Assembly: GCF_037646345.1 (NCBI RefSeq)
Contig: NZ_JBBEWR010000009.1
Coordinates: 1 to 64,000 of the forward strand
DNA: 64,000 bases
Source: Ascidiimonas aurantiaca
Lineage (GTDB): Bacteria > Bacteroidota > Bacteroidia > Flavobacteriales > Flavobacteriaceae
Reading direction: 5' to 3'
The notes below the pieces were generated by a model, which saw only the letters and a program-made list of their open reading frames with translations, searched no databases and was not told the DNA's origin. Below are positions 27,027 to 35,106 of this stretch, piece after piece (within the stretch, counting starts at the first letter, position 1; every line of letters starts with the position of its first letter). Position numbers and translations under genes: made by a program.

Positions 27027-27740
27027 TTATGAAAGTTTGTTCAGGTACATGGTAATTACATTTTCCAGGCCCAGGTACAGGGATTCACAAATAAGCGCAT
27101 GGCCTATAGATACTTCCAGTAATCCCGGTATATTTTCTTTGAAAAACCGAATATTGTCCAGATTAAGATCGTGTCCGGCATTAACTCCCAGTCCTAGTTC
27201 ATTGGCTATGCGTGCTGCTTCCCGATAAGGAGTAATCGCTTTTTCAGGGTCGTTAGAATACAAAGCAGCATACTGTTCTGTATAGAGTTCAATACGATCA
27301 GTTCCTGTTTTGGCAGCACCTTCTACCATTTCAGGTATGGGGTCTGTAAAAATGGATGTACGTATCCCTGCTTTTTTAAAGTCACTTATAATTTCTTTTA
27401 AAAAATGCTCATGGGTAATGGTGTCCCAGCCTGCATTGGAAGTAATAGCATCTTCAGCATCAGGAACAAGGGTTACCTGAGTAGGTTGTACTTCTATAAC
27501 AAGGTCAATAAACTTTTTTACAGGATTCCCTTCTATGTTGTATTCGGTATATACTAAAGTTTTGAGATCACGTGCATCATTATAACGTATATGTCTTTCG
27601 TCTGGTCTGGGGTGTATGGTTATACCCTGTGCGCCAAACTCCTGAATATCAGTAGCCGTCTTTAATAGATCGGGCATATTGCCGCCCCGGGCATTTCTGA
27701 GAGTAGCAATTTTATTAATGTTTACACTAAGTTTCGTCAT
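27027..27740 (-). CDS. pdxJ: Pyridoxine 5'-phosphate synthase
   Basis: A 237-residue TIM-barrel enzyme of normal length. It joins 1-deoxy-D-xylulose 5-phosphate and 3-amino-2-oxopropyl phosphate to make pyridoxine phosphate, the last ring-forming step of vitamin B6 synthesis. Family signatures are LSVNINKIATLRNARGG at the N-terminus, GITIHPRPDERHI, VTLVPDAEDAITSNAGWD and GLGVNAGHDLNLDN. Upstream, TATTTTTG on the - strand (27773-27780) is a possible -7 box. Confidence 0.97.
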   Translation of the reverse strand: MTKLSVNINKIATLRNARGGNMPDLLKTATDIQEFGAQGITIHPRPDERHIRYNDARDLKTLVYTEYNIEGNPVKKFIDLVIEVQPTQVTLVPDAEDAITSNAGWDTITHEHFLKEIISDFKKAGIRTSIFTDPIPEMVEGAAKTGTDRIELYTEQYAALYSNDPEKAITPYREAARIANELGLGVNAGHDLNLDNIRFFKENIPGLLEVSIGHALICESLYLGLENVITMYLNKLS

Positions 27741-27840
27741 CTATGCAGTATTATGAATATGTAAAATGATATCAAAAATACGAAGTAGGTATCTCTTTTT
27801 GTCATATAAATTAATTAATTTGCCACCCATAAGAGTAGTT

Positions 27841-28503
27841 ATGATAAAAATAAACTCCTATATACTTTATGATGTTGAGCCGTTAACTTCGGAAGAAACG
27901 GTGGAAAAAGTTATTGCCGGGTTCACAAGCCTTACCTATACGCATTTACCCGTGGTAGAAGATGGTTTTCTTTTGGGCTGTATTTCGGAAGACGATGTTC
28001 AGGCTTTTGATCGTTCCAAAAAAATAAAAGAATACTCATATGCCTTTCATGCGTTTTTTGTTCGTAGAAGCACCAACTGGCTGGATGTACTGGAAGCTTT
28101 TGCACAACACAATGCAAACATAATGCCGGTAATAGGAGAGAACAATGAATATGTGGGATATTATGAACTTATAGATATTATCACGCTGTTTAATGAAACG
28201 CCTTTTTTATATGAGCCCGGAGGTATTATTATTATAGAAAAAGGTATTCGTGACTATTCATTTAGCGAAATTTCTCAGATTGTAGAAACCGCTGATGGAA
28301 AACTTCTGGGAGCATTTATTTCAGACAGTCGGGATGATATCATTCAGGTAACACTAAAAGTAGGAGGTAGTGTGGGACTCACATCTATCCTTCAATCATT
28401 AAGGCGCTATGGGTATAATATCATCTCCGGTAATGAAGATGATGTGTATATAGAAGACCTTAAAGAACGCTCCAATTACCTCAGAAAATTTCTTAACATT
28501 TAA
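27841..28503 (+). CDS. CBS-domain protein
   Basis: A 220-residue protein with two CBS-type halves (HLPVVEDGFLLGCISEDDVQ and NIMPVIGENNEYVGYYELIDI). A C-terminal ACT-like segment follows (GKLLGAFISDSRDDIIQVTLKV), as in AcuB-like proteins. Such modules bind adenosyl nucleotides and regulate partners. The ATG at 27841 is chosen; the frame is open 25 codons upstream into the pdxJ promoter region. It precedes nadK by 9 bases, so a link to NAD(P) metabolism is possible but not shown. Confidence 0.85.
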   Translation: MIKINSYILYDVEPLTSEETVEKVIAGFTSLTYTHLPVVEDGFLLGCISEDDVQAFDRSKKIKEYSYAFHAFFVRRSTNWLDVLEAFAQHNANIMPVIGENNEYVGYYELIDIITLFNETPFLYEPGGIIIIEKGIRDYSFSEISQIVETADGKLLGAFISDSRDDIIQVTLKVGGSVGLTSILQSLRRYGYNIISGNEDDVYIEDLKERSNYLRKFLNI

Positions 28504-28512
28504 AAGAAAATC

Positions 28513-29397
28513 ATGAAAATTGGAATTTACGGCCAGTTCTATCATGAAGGGTCAGACGGTTGTATCCAGAGTTTATTGCACGAGCTCCATGCCAGAAAAG
28601 CAGTCATTATTATAGAGCGCTCGTATCTTTCTATTCTTAAAAAAGAGGTAGGGCTCGAAGGGGATTATCAGGTTTTTGATAATTATGAGGATCTGGACAC
28701 GTCTTTTGATTTTTTCTTTAGTATAGGAGGAGATGGTACCATTTTACGTACAGTACTTTATATAAGAGATCTGGGGATCCCTGTTCTGGGTATCAATACG
28801 GGAAGGCTCGGTTTTCTGGCTACTATTCAAAAAGAATTTATTTCCGCAGCTATTGATAAGGTTTTTAAGCATGATTACCGTATAGTAAAAAGAAGCCTTC
28901 TCGAGATACAGACCAGGCCCGAAAATAAAGAACTGTCAGAACTTAGTTTTGCGCTCAATGAGATAGCGGTTAGCAGAAAGAATACTACTTCCATGATTAC
29001 AGTAGCTACCAGTATTGATGATGAGTATCTTACTTCTTACTGGGCAGACGGTCTCATTGTTTCTACGCCTACAGGTTCTACCGGGTACTCCTTAAGCTGT
29101 GGAGGGCCGGTAATTACCCCGGAAACTTGTGCCTTTGTACTCACCCCCATAGCACCTCATAATTTAAATGCACGGCCCCTGGTTATTCCGGATGATAAGC
29201 AAATAAAGCTTGAAGTATCCGGAAGAGAGAAAAGCTTTCTGGTTTCACTGGATTCCCGTATAGCAACTCTGGATAACGAAACCGAAATTTGTATACAAAA
29301 AGCCCCCTTTTCTATTAAAATGATTGAGTTAACCTCTGAAAGTTTTTTAAAAACCCTGAGAAAAAAGCTTTTATGGGGAGAGGACAAACGCAATTAA
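28513..29397 (+). CDS. nadK: NAD kinase
   Basis: A 294-residue enzyme that phosphorylates NAD to NADP. It has the family motif SIGGDGTILRT (about residue 72), GINTGRLGFLATI, and the ligand loop TPTGSTGYSLSCGGP. Length and motifs are complete. It follows the CBS gene in the same operon. Confidence 0.97.
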   Translation: MKIGIYGQFYHEGSDGCIQSLLHELHARKAVIIIERSYLSILKKEVGLEGDYQVFDNYEDLDTSFDFFFSIGGDGTILRTVLYIRDLGIPVLGINTGRLGFLATIQKEFISAAIDKVFKHDYRIVKRSLLEIQTRPENKELSELSFALNEIAVSRKNTTSMITVATSIDDEYLTSYWADGLIVSTPTGSTGYSLSCGGPVITPETCAFVLTPIAPHNLNARPLVIPDDKQIKLEVSGREKSFLVSLDSRIATLDNETEICIQKAPFSIKMIELTSESFLKTLRKKLLWGEDKRN

Positions 29398-29410
29398 ACA
29401 ATAAAAAGGT

Positions 29411-29443
29411 ACAAAAAGTGTTTATCAAACACATCGTTTTTGT
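29411..29443 (+). terminator. Candidate terminator after nadK
   Basis: ACAAAAAGTGTTT (29411-29423) faces AAACAC (29427-29432) and TTTTTGT (29437-29443) with a 4-base bulge, giving a hairpin ending in a T-run. The tiny inner loop means the inner pairs probably open. Moderate support only. Confidence 0.4.
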
Positions 29444-29449
29444 GTGAAA

Positions 29450-29481
29450 TTGCCCTTGAGCAATCATAATTGTTATATTTG
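29450..29481 (+). promoter_or_regulatory. Promoter of the DUF6089-uppS-bamA operon
   Basis: TTG at 29450-29452, a 21-base spacer and TATATTTG at 29474-29481 match the Bacteroidetes promoter consensus exactly in both boxes. It lies 15 bases before the ATG at 29497. Confidence 0.6.
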
Positions 29482-29496
29482 CAAACTTTAAGTTTT

Positions 29497-30183
29497 ATGA
29501 GAGGAATAGTGCTTTTGTTTTTTCTGATCATGGGGATGTTTTCCGTTAATTCTCAAATACATGAAATTGGTATCTTTTCAGGAGGAAGCAATTACATTGG
29601 TGATGTAGGTGCTACTGATTATATAAACCCTAATCGCCTCGCACTGGGGGTGATCTATAAGTGGAATAAAAGTAGCAGGTATTCATACCGGGCAAGTATA
29701 CTTTTTTCCAGGCTAGCGGCTAATGATGCTGATTCGGATATAAGATCACGGCAAGAACGGGGTTTGGAGTTTAGTAGTGATGTTACTGAATTTTCTATAG
29801 GAATGGAATTTAATTTTTTACCTTTCAACCTGCATAATTTCAGAAAGCCGTTTACACCCTATATTTATGGGGGGATCTCATACCTTAACCATTCCGATTT
29901 CTTTTTTCAAGGAAATCAGGTCGTAGATAATGGAAATCGTAATACATTTGCAATTCCAATGACCCTTGGAGTAAAAGGTAAAATTGGCCAGCACTTGGTA
30001 TTGGGTGCAGAGATAGGCGCAAGATATGCGTTTACCGATAATCTGGATGGTAGCAATCCGGATGTAAGTAATAATAGAGACCTTAGGTTTGGAAATATAT
30101 TTAGTGATGACTGGTACGTGTTTACAGGATTTACCTTAACATATACTTTTGGCAGGAGGCCATGTTATTACTGCTACGAGTAG
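29497..30183 (+). CDS. DUF6089 outer-membrane-type protein
   Basis: A 228-residue protein with a signal peptide (MRGIVLLFFLIMGMFSVNSQ) and a small beta-barrel-like body (IGIFSGGSNYIGDVGA, FTPYIYGGISYL, GRRPCYYCYE end). It fits the DUF6089 family that sits in front of uppS-bamA in Flavobacteriia. It is probably an outer-membrane or periplasmic protein helping envelope assembly; function not established. The ATG at 29497 is chosen because it begins the signal peptide. Confidence 0.85.
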   Translation: MRGIVLLFFLIMGMFSVNSQIHEIGIFSGGSNYIGDVGATDYINPNRLALGVIYKWNKSSRYSYRASILFSRLAANDADSDIRSRQERGLEFSSDVTEFSIGMEFNFLPFNLHNFRKPFTPYIYGGISYLNHSDFFFQGNQVVDNGNRNTFAIPMTLGVKGKIGQHLVLGAEIGARYAFTDNLDGSNPDVSNNRDLRFGNIFSDDWYVFTGFTLTYTFGRRPCYYCYE

Positions 30184-30192
30184 TTTGATAGA

Positions 30193-30933
30193 ATGAATGC
30201 GAAAGATCTAATAAATACAAAGAAACTTCCAAAGCACATTGCGATCATTATGGATGGCAATGGTCGCTGGGCTAAATTAAAAGGTAAGCTTCGCATTTTC
30301 GGACATGAAAACGGCACCAAATCTGTTAAACAGGTGGTAGAGGGTTGTGCTGAATTAGGAGTAGATTATTTAACGCTATATGCATTTTCTACAGAAAACT
30401 GGAATCGCCCCAAACTAGAGGTAGATACCCTTATGAAACTGTTAGTGAACGCGCTGCGCAAAGAAATGAAAACTCTCAATGAAAACAATATCAGGCTAAA
30501 AAGTATTGGGAACTTAAACAACCTCCCTGAAACCGCCCGAAAAGAACTTTCAGAAGTAATAGAAAAAACGGCCCATAATAATAGAATGACACTTACACTT
30601 GCGCTTAGCTATGGGGCAAGAGAAGAACTTAAAAATGCCTTTATCTCACTGTGTTCCAAAGTTAAAAATAATATAATTTCTTTAGAAAATATTGACGAAT
30701 CGATTATTAATGCACATCTTTACACGCATGATCTGCCAGACGTAGACCTGCTTATTCGTACCAGTGGAGAGCACCGAATAAGCAATTTTTTATTGTGGCA
30801 AATAGCCTATGCCGAATTGTATTTTACCGATATTCTTTGGCCCGATTTTACAAAAGAAGATTTGTTTAAAGCCATATTAAACTATCAAAATAGAGAACGG
30901 AGATTTGGAAAAACAAGCGAACAACTTAACTAA
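30193..30933 (+). CDS. uppS: Isoprenyl transferase (undecaprenyl diphosphate synthase)
   Basis: A 246-residue cis-prenyltransferase. It makes the C55 lipid carrier for peptidoglycan and other cell-wall polymers from farnesyl and isopentenyl diphosphate. Motifs are HIAIIMDGNGRWAK (catalytic Asp near residue 21), LTLYAFSTENWNRP and DLLIRTSGEHRISNFLLWQ-type region. It lies 9 bases after the DUF6089 gene and ends 7 bases before bamA. Confidence 0.97.
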   Translation: MNAKDLINTKKLPKHIAIIMDGNGRWAKLKGKLRIFGHENGTKSVKQVVEGCAELGVDYLTLYAFSTENWNRPKLEVDTLMKLLVNALRKEMKTLNENNIRLKSIGNLNNLPETARKELSEVIEKTAHNNRMTLTLALSYGAREELKNAFISLCSKVKNNIISLENIDESIINAHLYTHDLPDVDLLIRTSGEHRISNFLLWQIAYAELYFTDILWPDFTKEDLFKAILNYQNRERRFGKTSEQLN

Positions 30934-30940
30934 AAATATC

Positions 30941-33517
30941 ATGCTGAGAGGATATTTTAGTCTAGTAATCCTGGCCTTTTTATTTTTAAACCAACAAAAC
31001 ATGACCGCACAAGATATCCCTTTTGACAAAGGGAAAGAATATATCCTTGGCGGACTTACCGTAACCGGTATAAAAAGTTACAATGAGCAAACCGTAGTGG
31101 CTTATACAGGCCTGAGAGAAGGACAAGTAATTACCATTCCCGGTGAGGAGATTAGTAAAGTGCTTAATAAACTCTGGAAACTCGAATTATTTAGCGACAT
31201 TAACCTCTATATTACCAATATAGAAGGAGACCGTGTTTTTCTTGAGCTAGATATACAAGAACTGCCTACATTGTCAGAAGTGAAAGTTACGGGTATAAAA
31301 AAGCGAAAGGCACAGGAGATAGTGAAAGACACCGAACTCAAAAAAGGAAAGAAATTAACAGAAAGCTTTCTTACCAATACCAAAAACTATATTGTAAACA
31401 AATACAAAAAACAAGGGTTTTTAAATGCCAAAGTTAATCTGGTAAGCAAAGTAGATACTACTGAAGCAAACGCACTCAAATTGCTGGTGAACATAGACAA
31501 AGGCGATAAAGTAAAGATCAGGAGAATTAATTTTGAAGGGAATGAAAAGCTAAAAGACAAGAAACTAAGGTCGGCCATGAAAAATACCAAGCGCAAAGTG
31601 CCCTTGCGTTTCTGGAAAAAGTCAAAATACATTCCTGAAGATTTTAAAGAAGACCTTGTCTCTATAGTAGATGCCTATAAAGAAAAAGGATACAGAGATG
31701 CCCGTATTATTTCAGATACCGTAGTGTATGACCGCGAAAAGAATACCCTGGATATTGGCATTACTCTGGAAGAGGGGAATAAATATTATTTTGGAGAAAT
31801 TGATTTTGTAGGTAATACGGCTTATACTGATGAACAGTTAAGAACACTTCTTGGAATTGAAAAAGGAGATACATACAACGGGGTAATGCTGAAAAAGCGT
31901 ATTGCAGATAATACCAAACCCGATGCTGAAGATATTACCAACCTTTATCAAAACAATGGTTATTTGTTTTCCCGTATAAACCCGGTAGAGGTCTCCGCAG
32001 AAAACGACACCATAAATTTTGAAATACGTATTATCGAAGGAAAACCTGCATACATTAATAATGTACGTATCGTAGGTAATGAAAAGACCAATGACCACGT
32101 GATCTATCGAGAGTTACGTATAAGACCCGGACAGCTATACAACAAAAGTAATATTATACGTACCATACGTGAATTAGGGCAATTGCGCTTTTTTGACCCG
32201 GAACAGGTAGTACCTGATATTCAAAATGCCGATCCTAATGCAGGTACCGTAGATGTACAATACAGTGTTGTTGAACGTGGCTCCAGCCAGATAGAACTTC
32301 AGGGAGGTTTTGGTGGCGGTGGTTTCATAGGCACTTTGGGACTTTCCTTTAGTAACTTCTCTATTAAAGACATCTTTAAAAAAGATGCATACAAACCTAT
32401 ACCTATGGGAGACGGGCAAAGTCTTGCTTTGCGACTACAGGCAAGTCAGGCTTTCCAAACCTATAGTTTTTCATTCTCAGAGCCCTGGCTTGGAGGAAGA
32501 AAACCCGTTCAGTTTTCCGCTTCCCTGTCACATACCGTAAACTTTTTGTTTGACCGTTTTACCAATAACGGAAGAATAAATGTTGACAGAGATCGTCGTT
32601 TCCTCATTACCGGTATTACATTCGGGTTGGCTAAAAGACTGGAATGGCCAGATAACTTTTTTACAATTTCACACTCTTTGAGCTTCCAGCACTATGACCT
32701 CAAGAATTATAATACCGGGTTGTTTACCTTTGGAGACGGTTTCTCAAATAACATATCATATACGTTTGGTATAAGCAGAAATAATACTTATACCAACCCT
32801 ATTTTTCCTATGGGGGGGTCACAATTTAGCCTAACGGCTAAACTTACACCGCCCTATTCATTATTTGACAATACCGATTACAGCGCATTGAGCGAAGAAA
32901 GAGAACAGGCACTGGCCGATAATGACCGGAATCGGGTAGAAGAAATAGACCAGCAGCGTTTTCGCTGGTTGGAATTCTATAAAGTAAAATTCAATGGTGC
33001 ATGGTACACCAATATTATTGATAAACTGGTATTAAAGACCCAAACAGAATTTGGTTTCTTAGGTGCGTATAATAATGACAGAGGCGTTGTTCCTTTTGAG
33101 CGTTTCTTCCTGGGAGGTGATGGTTTAGGGAACTTTACACTCGACGGAAGAGAGAATATTGCTTTAAGAGGATATCCCAACCAGTCTATCAGGACCATAA
33201 ACGAGGAAACCGGTCTTCCTAATAATGATGGCTCTACCATTTATAACAGGTTATCACTGGAACTTCGTTACCCGATCACTTTTAATCCTTCTGCCACTAT
33301 TTTCGGATTAGCATTTCTCGAAGGAGGTCAGGCCTTTGACAATTTTAGGGATTATAATCCGTTTGATCTTAACAGGTCGGCCGGATTTGGAATACGGATC
33401 TTTATGCCGGCCTTTGGTTTATTGGGTATTGATTTTGGGTACGGATTTGATCCTATACCCGGAGCCACCGGAGCAAACGGTTGGGAAACCCACTTTATTA
33501 TTGGTCAACAGTTTTAA
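30941..33517 (+). CDS. bamA: Outer-membrane protein assembly factor BamA
   Basis: An 858-residue protein that inserts beta barrels into the outer membrane. It has a signal peptide (ends near TAQD), five POTRA repeats (about 25-440, for example KGDKVKIRRINFEGNEKLKDK and GKPAYINNVRIVGNEKTND) and a C-terminal 16-strand barrel. A YPNQSIR lid-like loop is present and the last residue is Phe. The ATG at 30941 starts the signal peptide; an earlier ATG at 30905 would overlap uppS by 29 bases. Confidence 0.96.
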   Translation: MLRGYFSLVILAFLFLNQQNMTAQDIPFDKGKEYILGGLTVTGIKSYNEQTVVAYTGLREGQVITIPGEEISKVLNKLWKLELFSDINLYITNIEGDRVFLELDIQELPTLSEVKVTGIKKRKAQEIVKDTELKKGKKLTESFLTNTKNYIVNKYKKQGFLNAKVNLVSKVDTTEANALKLLVNIDKGDKVKIRRINFEGNEKLKDKKLRSAMKNTKRKVPLRFWKKSKYIPEDFKEDLVSIVDAYKEKGYRDARIISDTVVYDREKNTLDIGITLEEGNKYYFGEIDFVGNTAYTDEQLRTLLGIEKGDTYNGVMLKKRIADNTKPDAEDITNLYQNNGYLFSRINPVEVSAENDTINFEIRIIEGKPAYINNVRIVGNEKTNDHVIYRELRIRPGQLYNKSNIIRTIRELGQLRFFDPEQVVPDIQNADPNAGTVDVQYSVVERGSSQIELQGGFGGGGFIGTLGLSFSNFSIKDIFKKDAYKPIPMGDGQSLALRLQASQAFQTYSFSFSEPWLGGRKPVQFSASLSHTVNFLFDRFTNNGRINVDRDRRFLITGITFGLAKRLEWPDNFFTISHSLSFQHYDLKNYNTGLFTFGDGFSNNISYTFGISRNNTYTNPIFPMGGSQFSLTAKLTPPYSLFDNTDYSALSEEREQALADNDRNRVEEIDQQRFRWLEFYKVKFNGAWYTNIIDKLVLKTQTEFGFLGAYNNDRGVVPFERFFLGGDGLGNFTLDGRENIALRGYPNQSIRTINEETGLPNNDGSTIYNRLSLELRYPITFNPSATIFGLAFLEGGQAFDNFRDYNPFDLNRSAGFGIRIFMPAFGLLGIDFGYGFDPIPGATGANGWETHFIIGQQF

Positions 33518-33519
33518 CT

Positions 33520-33536
33520 TTGGCACGATATTTTCT
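33520..33536 (+). promoter_or_regulatory. Candidate sigma-54-type promoter before ompH
   Basis: TTGGCACG, four bases, then TTTCT. It differs from the -24/-12 consensus (TTGGCACG-N4-TTGCT) by one base at the -12 box. It ends 20 bases before the ompH ATG. The missing G at -12 is a real weakness. Confidence 0.4.
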
Positions 33537-33555
33537 ATCATAAAGATGCAAGCTT

Positions 33556-34407
33556 ATGAAAACAAAGGTTTTTATTCTCCTTGTACTGTTTGCAGCAGGA
33601 GCGCTGCAGGCACAAAGAGGAGTTCGTATTGGGTATATAGACATGGAATATATACTGGAAAATGTGGAAGAATACCAGGAAGCAAATAAGCAGTTGGCTT
33701 CAAGAGTTCAAAAGTGGAAGATAGAGATCGAGCAAAAAAAGAGTGAGGTTGATCGGATGAAGAAAGACCTGGATGCAGAAAAAGTACTTCTCACGAAAGA
33801 GCTTATTGATGAAAGACAAGAAGAAATCGATATACTGGAAAAAGAAATGCTGGAGTACCAGCAGGACCGTTTTGGTCCCGAGGGCGATCTGGTGATTCAA
33901 AAAAGAGTACTGGTGCAGCCCATACAAGACCAGGTGTTTAATGCAGTGCAGGATATTGCGGCCAAAAGAAGGTATGATTTTATTTTTGATAAATCTGCAG
34001 ACGTGGTTATGCTGTATTCAAATAAAAGTTACGATATTAGCGACCTGGTTTTAAGAAGTATTGACAGAACACGTAAGCAGGACGAGAGAAAAGGAAGGAA
34101 TACTCCTCCCGGAGAGAGTGAAAAAGATAAGTTTGAAGATGCCTCTCCCAATCCTACCTTGCAGGCCAGAGAAGAAGAAGCAGAAATAATGAGGCAGGAA
34201 AAGGCCAAAACCTTAGAAGAAAGAAGGCAAAAACGATTAGAGGAAAGAGAAGAGCTTAAAAAAGCATACGAAGAGCGTAGGCAAAAATTGCTTGCTGAGC
34301 GGGAAGCCAAAAAGAAAGCAGCCCAGGAAGCCAGAGAAAAGAAGAAAAAAGAGAAGGACCAAAAAAATAAAGATGAGTCCGATGAAAATGATAATAATTT
34401 AAAATAA
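33556..34407 (+). CDS. OmpH/Skp-family periplasmic chaperone (long form)
   Basis: A 283-residue OmpH-like protein. It has a signal peptide (ends AAGALQAQ), then the family start RIGYIDMEYILENVEEYQEA and a long coiled coil. A charged C-terminal extension (about 190-283) of Lys, Glu and Arg repeats is likely an extended helix. Skp-like chaperones hold unfolded outer-membrane proteins before BamA inserts them. The extension is longer than classical Skp. Tandem with the next gene and directly after bamA. Confidence 0.9.
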   Translation: MKTKVFILLVLFAAGALQAQRGVRIGYIDMEYILENVEEYQEANKQLASRVQKWKIEIEQKKSEVDRMKKDLDAEKVLLTKELIDERQEEIDILEKEMLEYQQDRFGPEGDLVIQKRVLVQPIQDQVFNAVQDIAAKRRYDFIFDKSADVVMLYSNKSYDISDLVLRSIDRTRKQDERKGRNTPPGESEKDKFEDASPNPTLQAREEEAEIMRQEKAKTLEERRQKRLEEREELKKAYEERRQKLLAEREAKKKAAQEAREKKKKEKDQKNKDESDENDNNLK

Positions 34408-34429
34408 CACTTAAACAATTAGTAATACC

Positions 34430-34939
34430 ATGAGAAAGTTGAGATCTTTTGTAATTGCTGTTGCATTAGTTGTAGGAGCTGCCAGTTTTGCGAATGCACA
34501 AAGCAAAGTTGCTCATATTAATGTACAAGAGTTGGTAAATCAAATGCCGGAAACCAAAGCAGCGCAGGAAGAAATTAAAAAATTGGAACAGACGTATAAA
34601 GCAGATCTTCAGAACTCGGCTAAAGAATTGCAAAGCCTTTATACCAAGTATCAAAATGAAGCACCGTCTAAAACCAATGAAGAGAACGAGAAACGTGCAG
34701 AGGAAGTAAGACAAAAAGAATTGAGTATTCGTCAGGCAGAACAAATGGCCGGGCAGGAACTCCAGAAAAAGCAGGTAGAATTACTACAGCCTATTTTTGA
34801 AAAAGCAAACGCAGCCATACAAAAAGTAGCGCGTGCACAAGGTTATGAATATGTACTTGATGCAAGTACGGGAGGCTCTGTGATCCTGGCAGACGGTAAA
34901 GACCTTATGGCAGATGTAAAGCAGGAACTAGGGTTCTAG
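34430..34939 (+). CDS. OmpH/Skp-family periplasmic chaperone
   Basis: A 169-residue OmpH/Skp protein of classical size. The signal peptide ends ASFANAQ, then KVAHINVQELVNQMPETKAA and a coiled coil to about residue 125. The C-terminal part YEYVLDASTGGSVILADGKDL is the usual family end. It closes the bamA operon, with a strong terminator 34 bases after its stop codon. Confidence 0.94.
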   Translation: MRKLRSFVIAVALVVGAASFANAQSKVAHINVQELVNQMPETKAAQEEIKKLEQTYKADLQNSAKELQSLYTKYQNEAPSKTNEENEKRAEEVRQKELSIRQAEQMAGQELQKKQVELLQPIFEKANAAIQKVARAQGYEYVLDASTGGSVILADGKDLMADVKQELGF

Positions 34940-34972
34940 GATAGTATATCTTCTAAAGGTAAAATCAGGAAT

Positions 34973-35010
34973 ACAACCTGCCTACTTTGTTAGGCAGGTT
35001 GTTTCTTTTT
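34973..35010 (+). terminator. Terminator of the bamA-ompH operon
   Basis: ACAACCTGCCTA (34973-34984), a 6-base loop, TAGGCAGGTTGT (34991-35002), then TTCTTTTT. A perfect 12-bp stem. It separates the core operon from the lanthipeptide cluster that starts at 35107. Confidence 0.9.
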
Positions 35011-35106
35011 ATAGATGCAGAGTTTACTTCTTAAGTATTTCTTAATATTGGAGCTATTAGTAGGTAATCCAAATAATTGTAATATTTTTATAGCTAAAAT
35101 ATTTAT

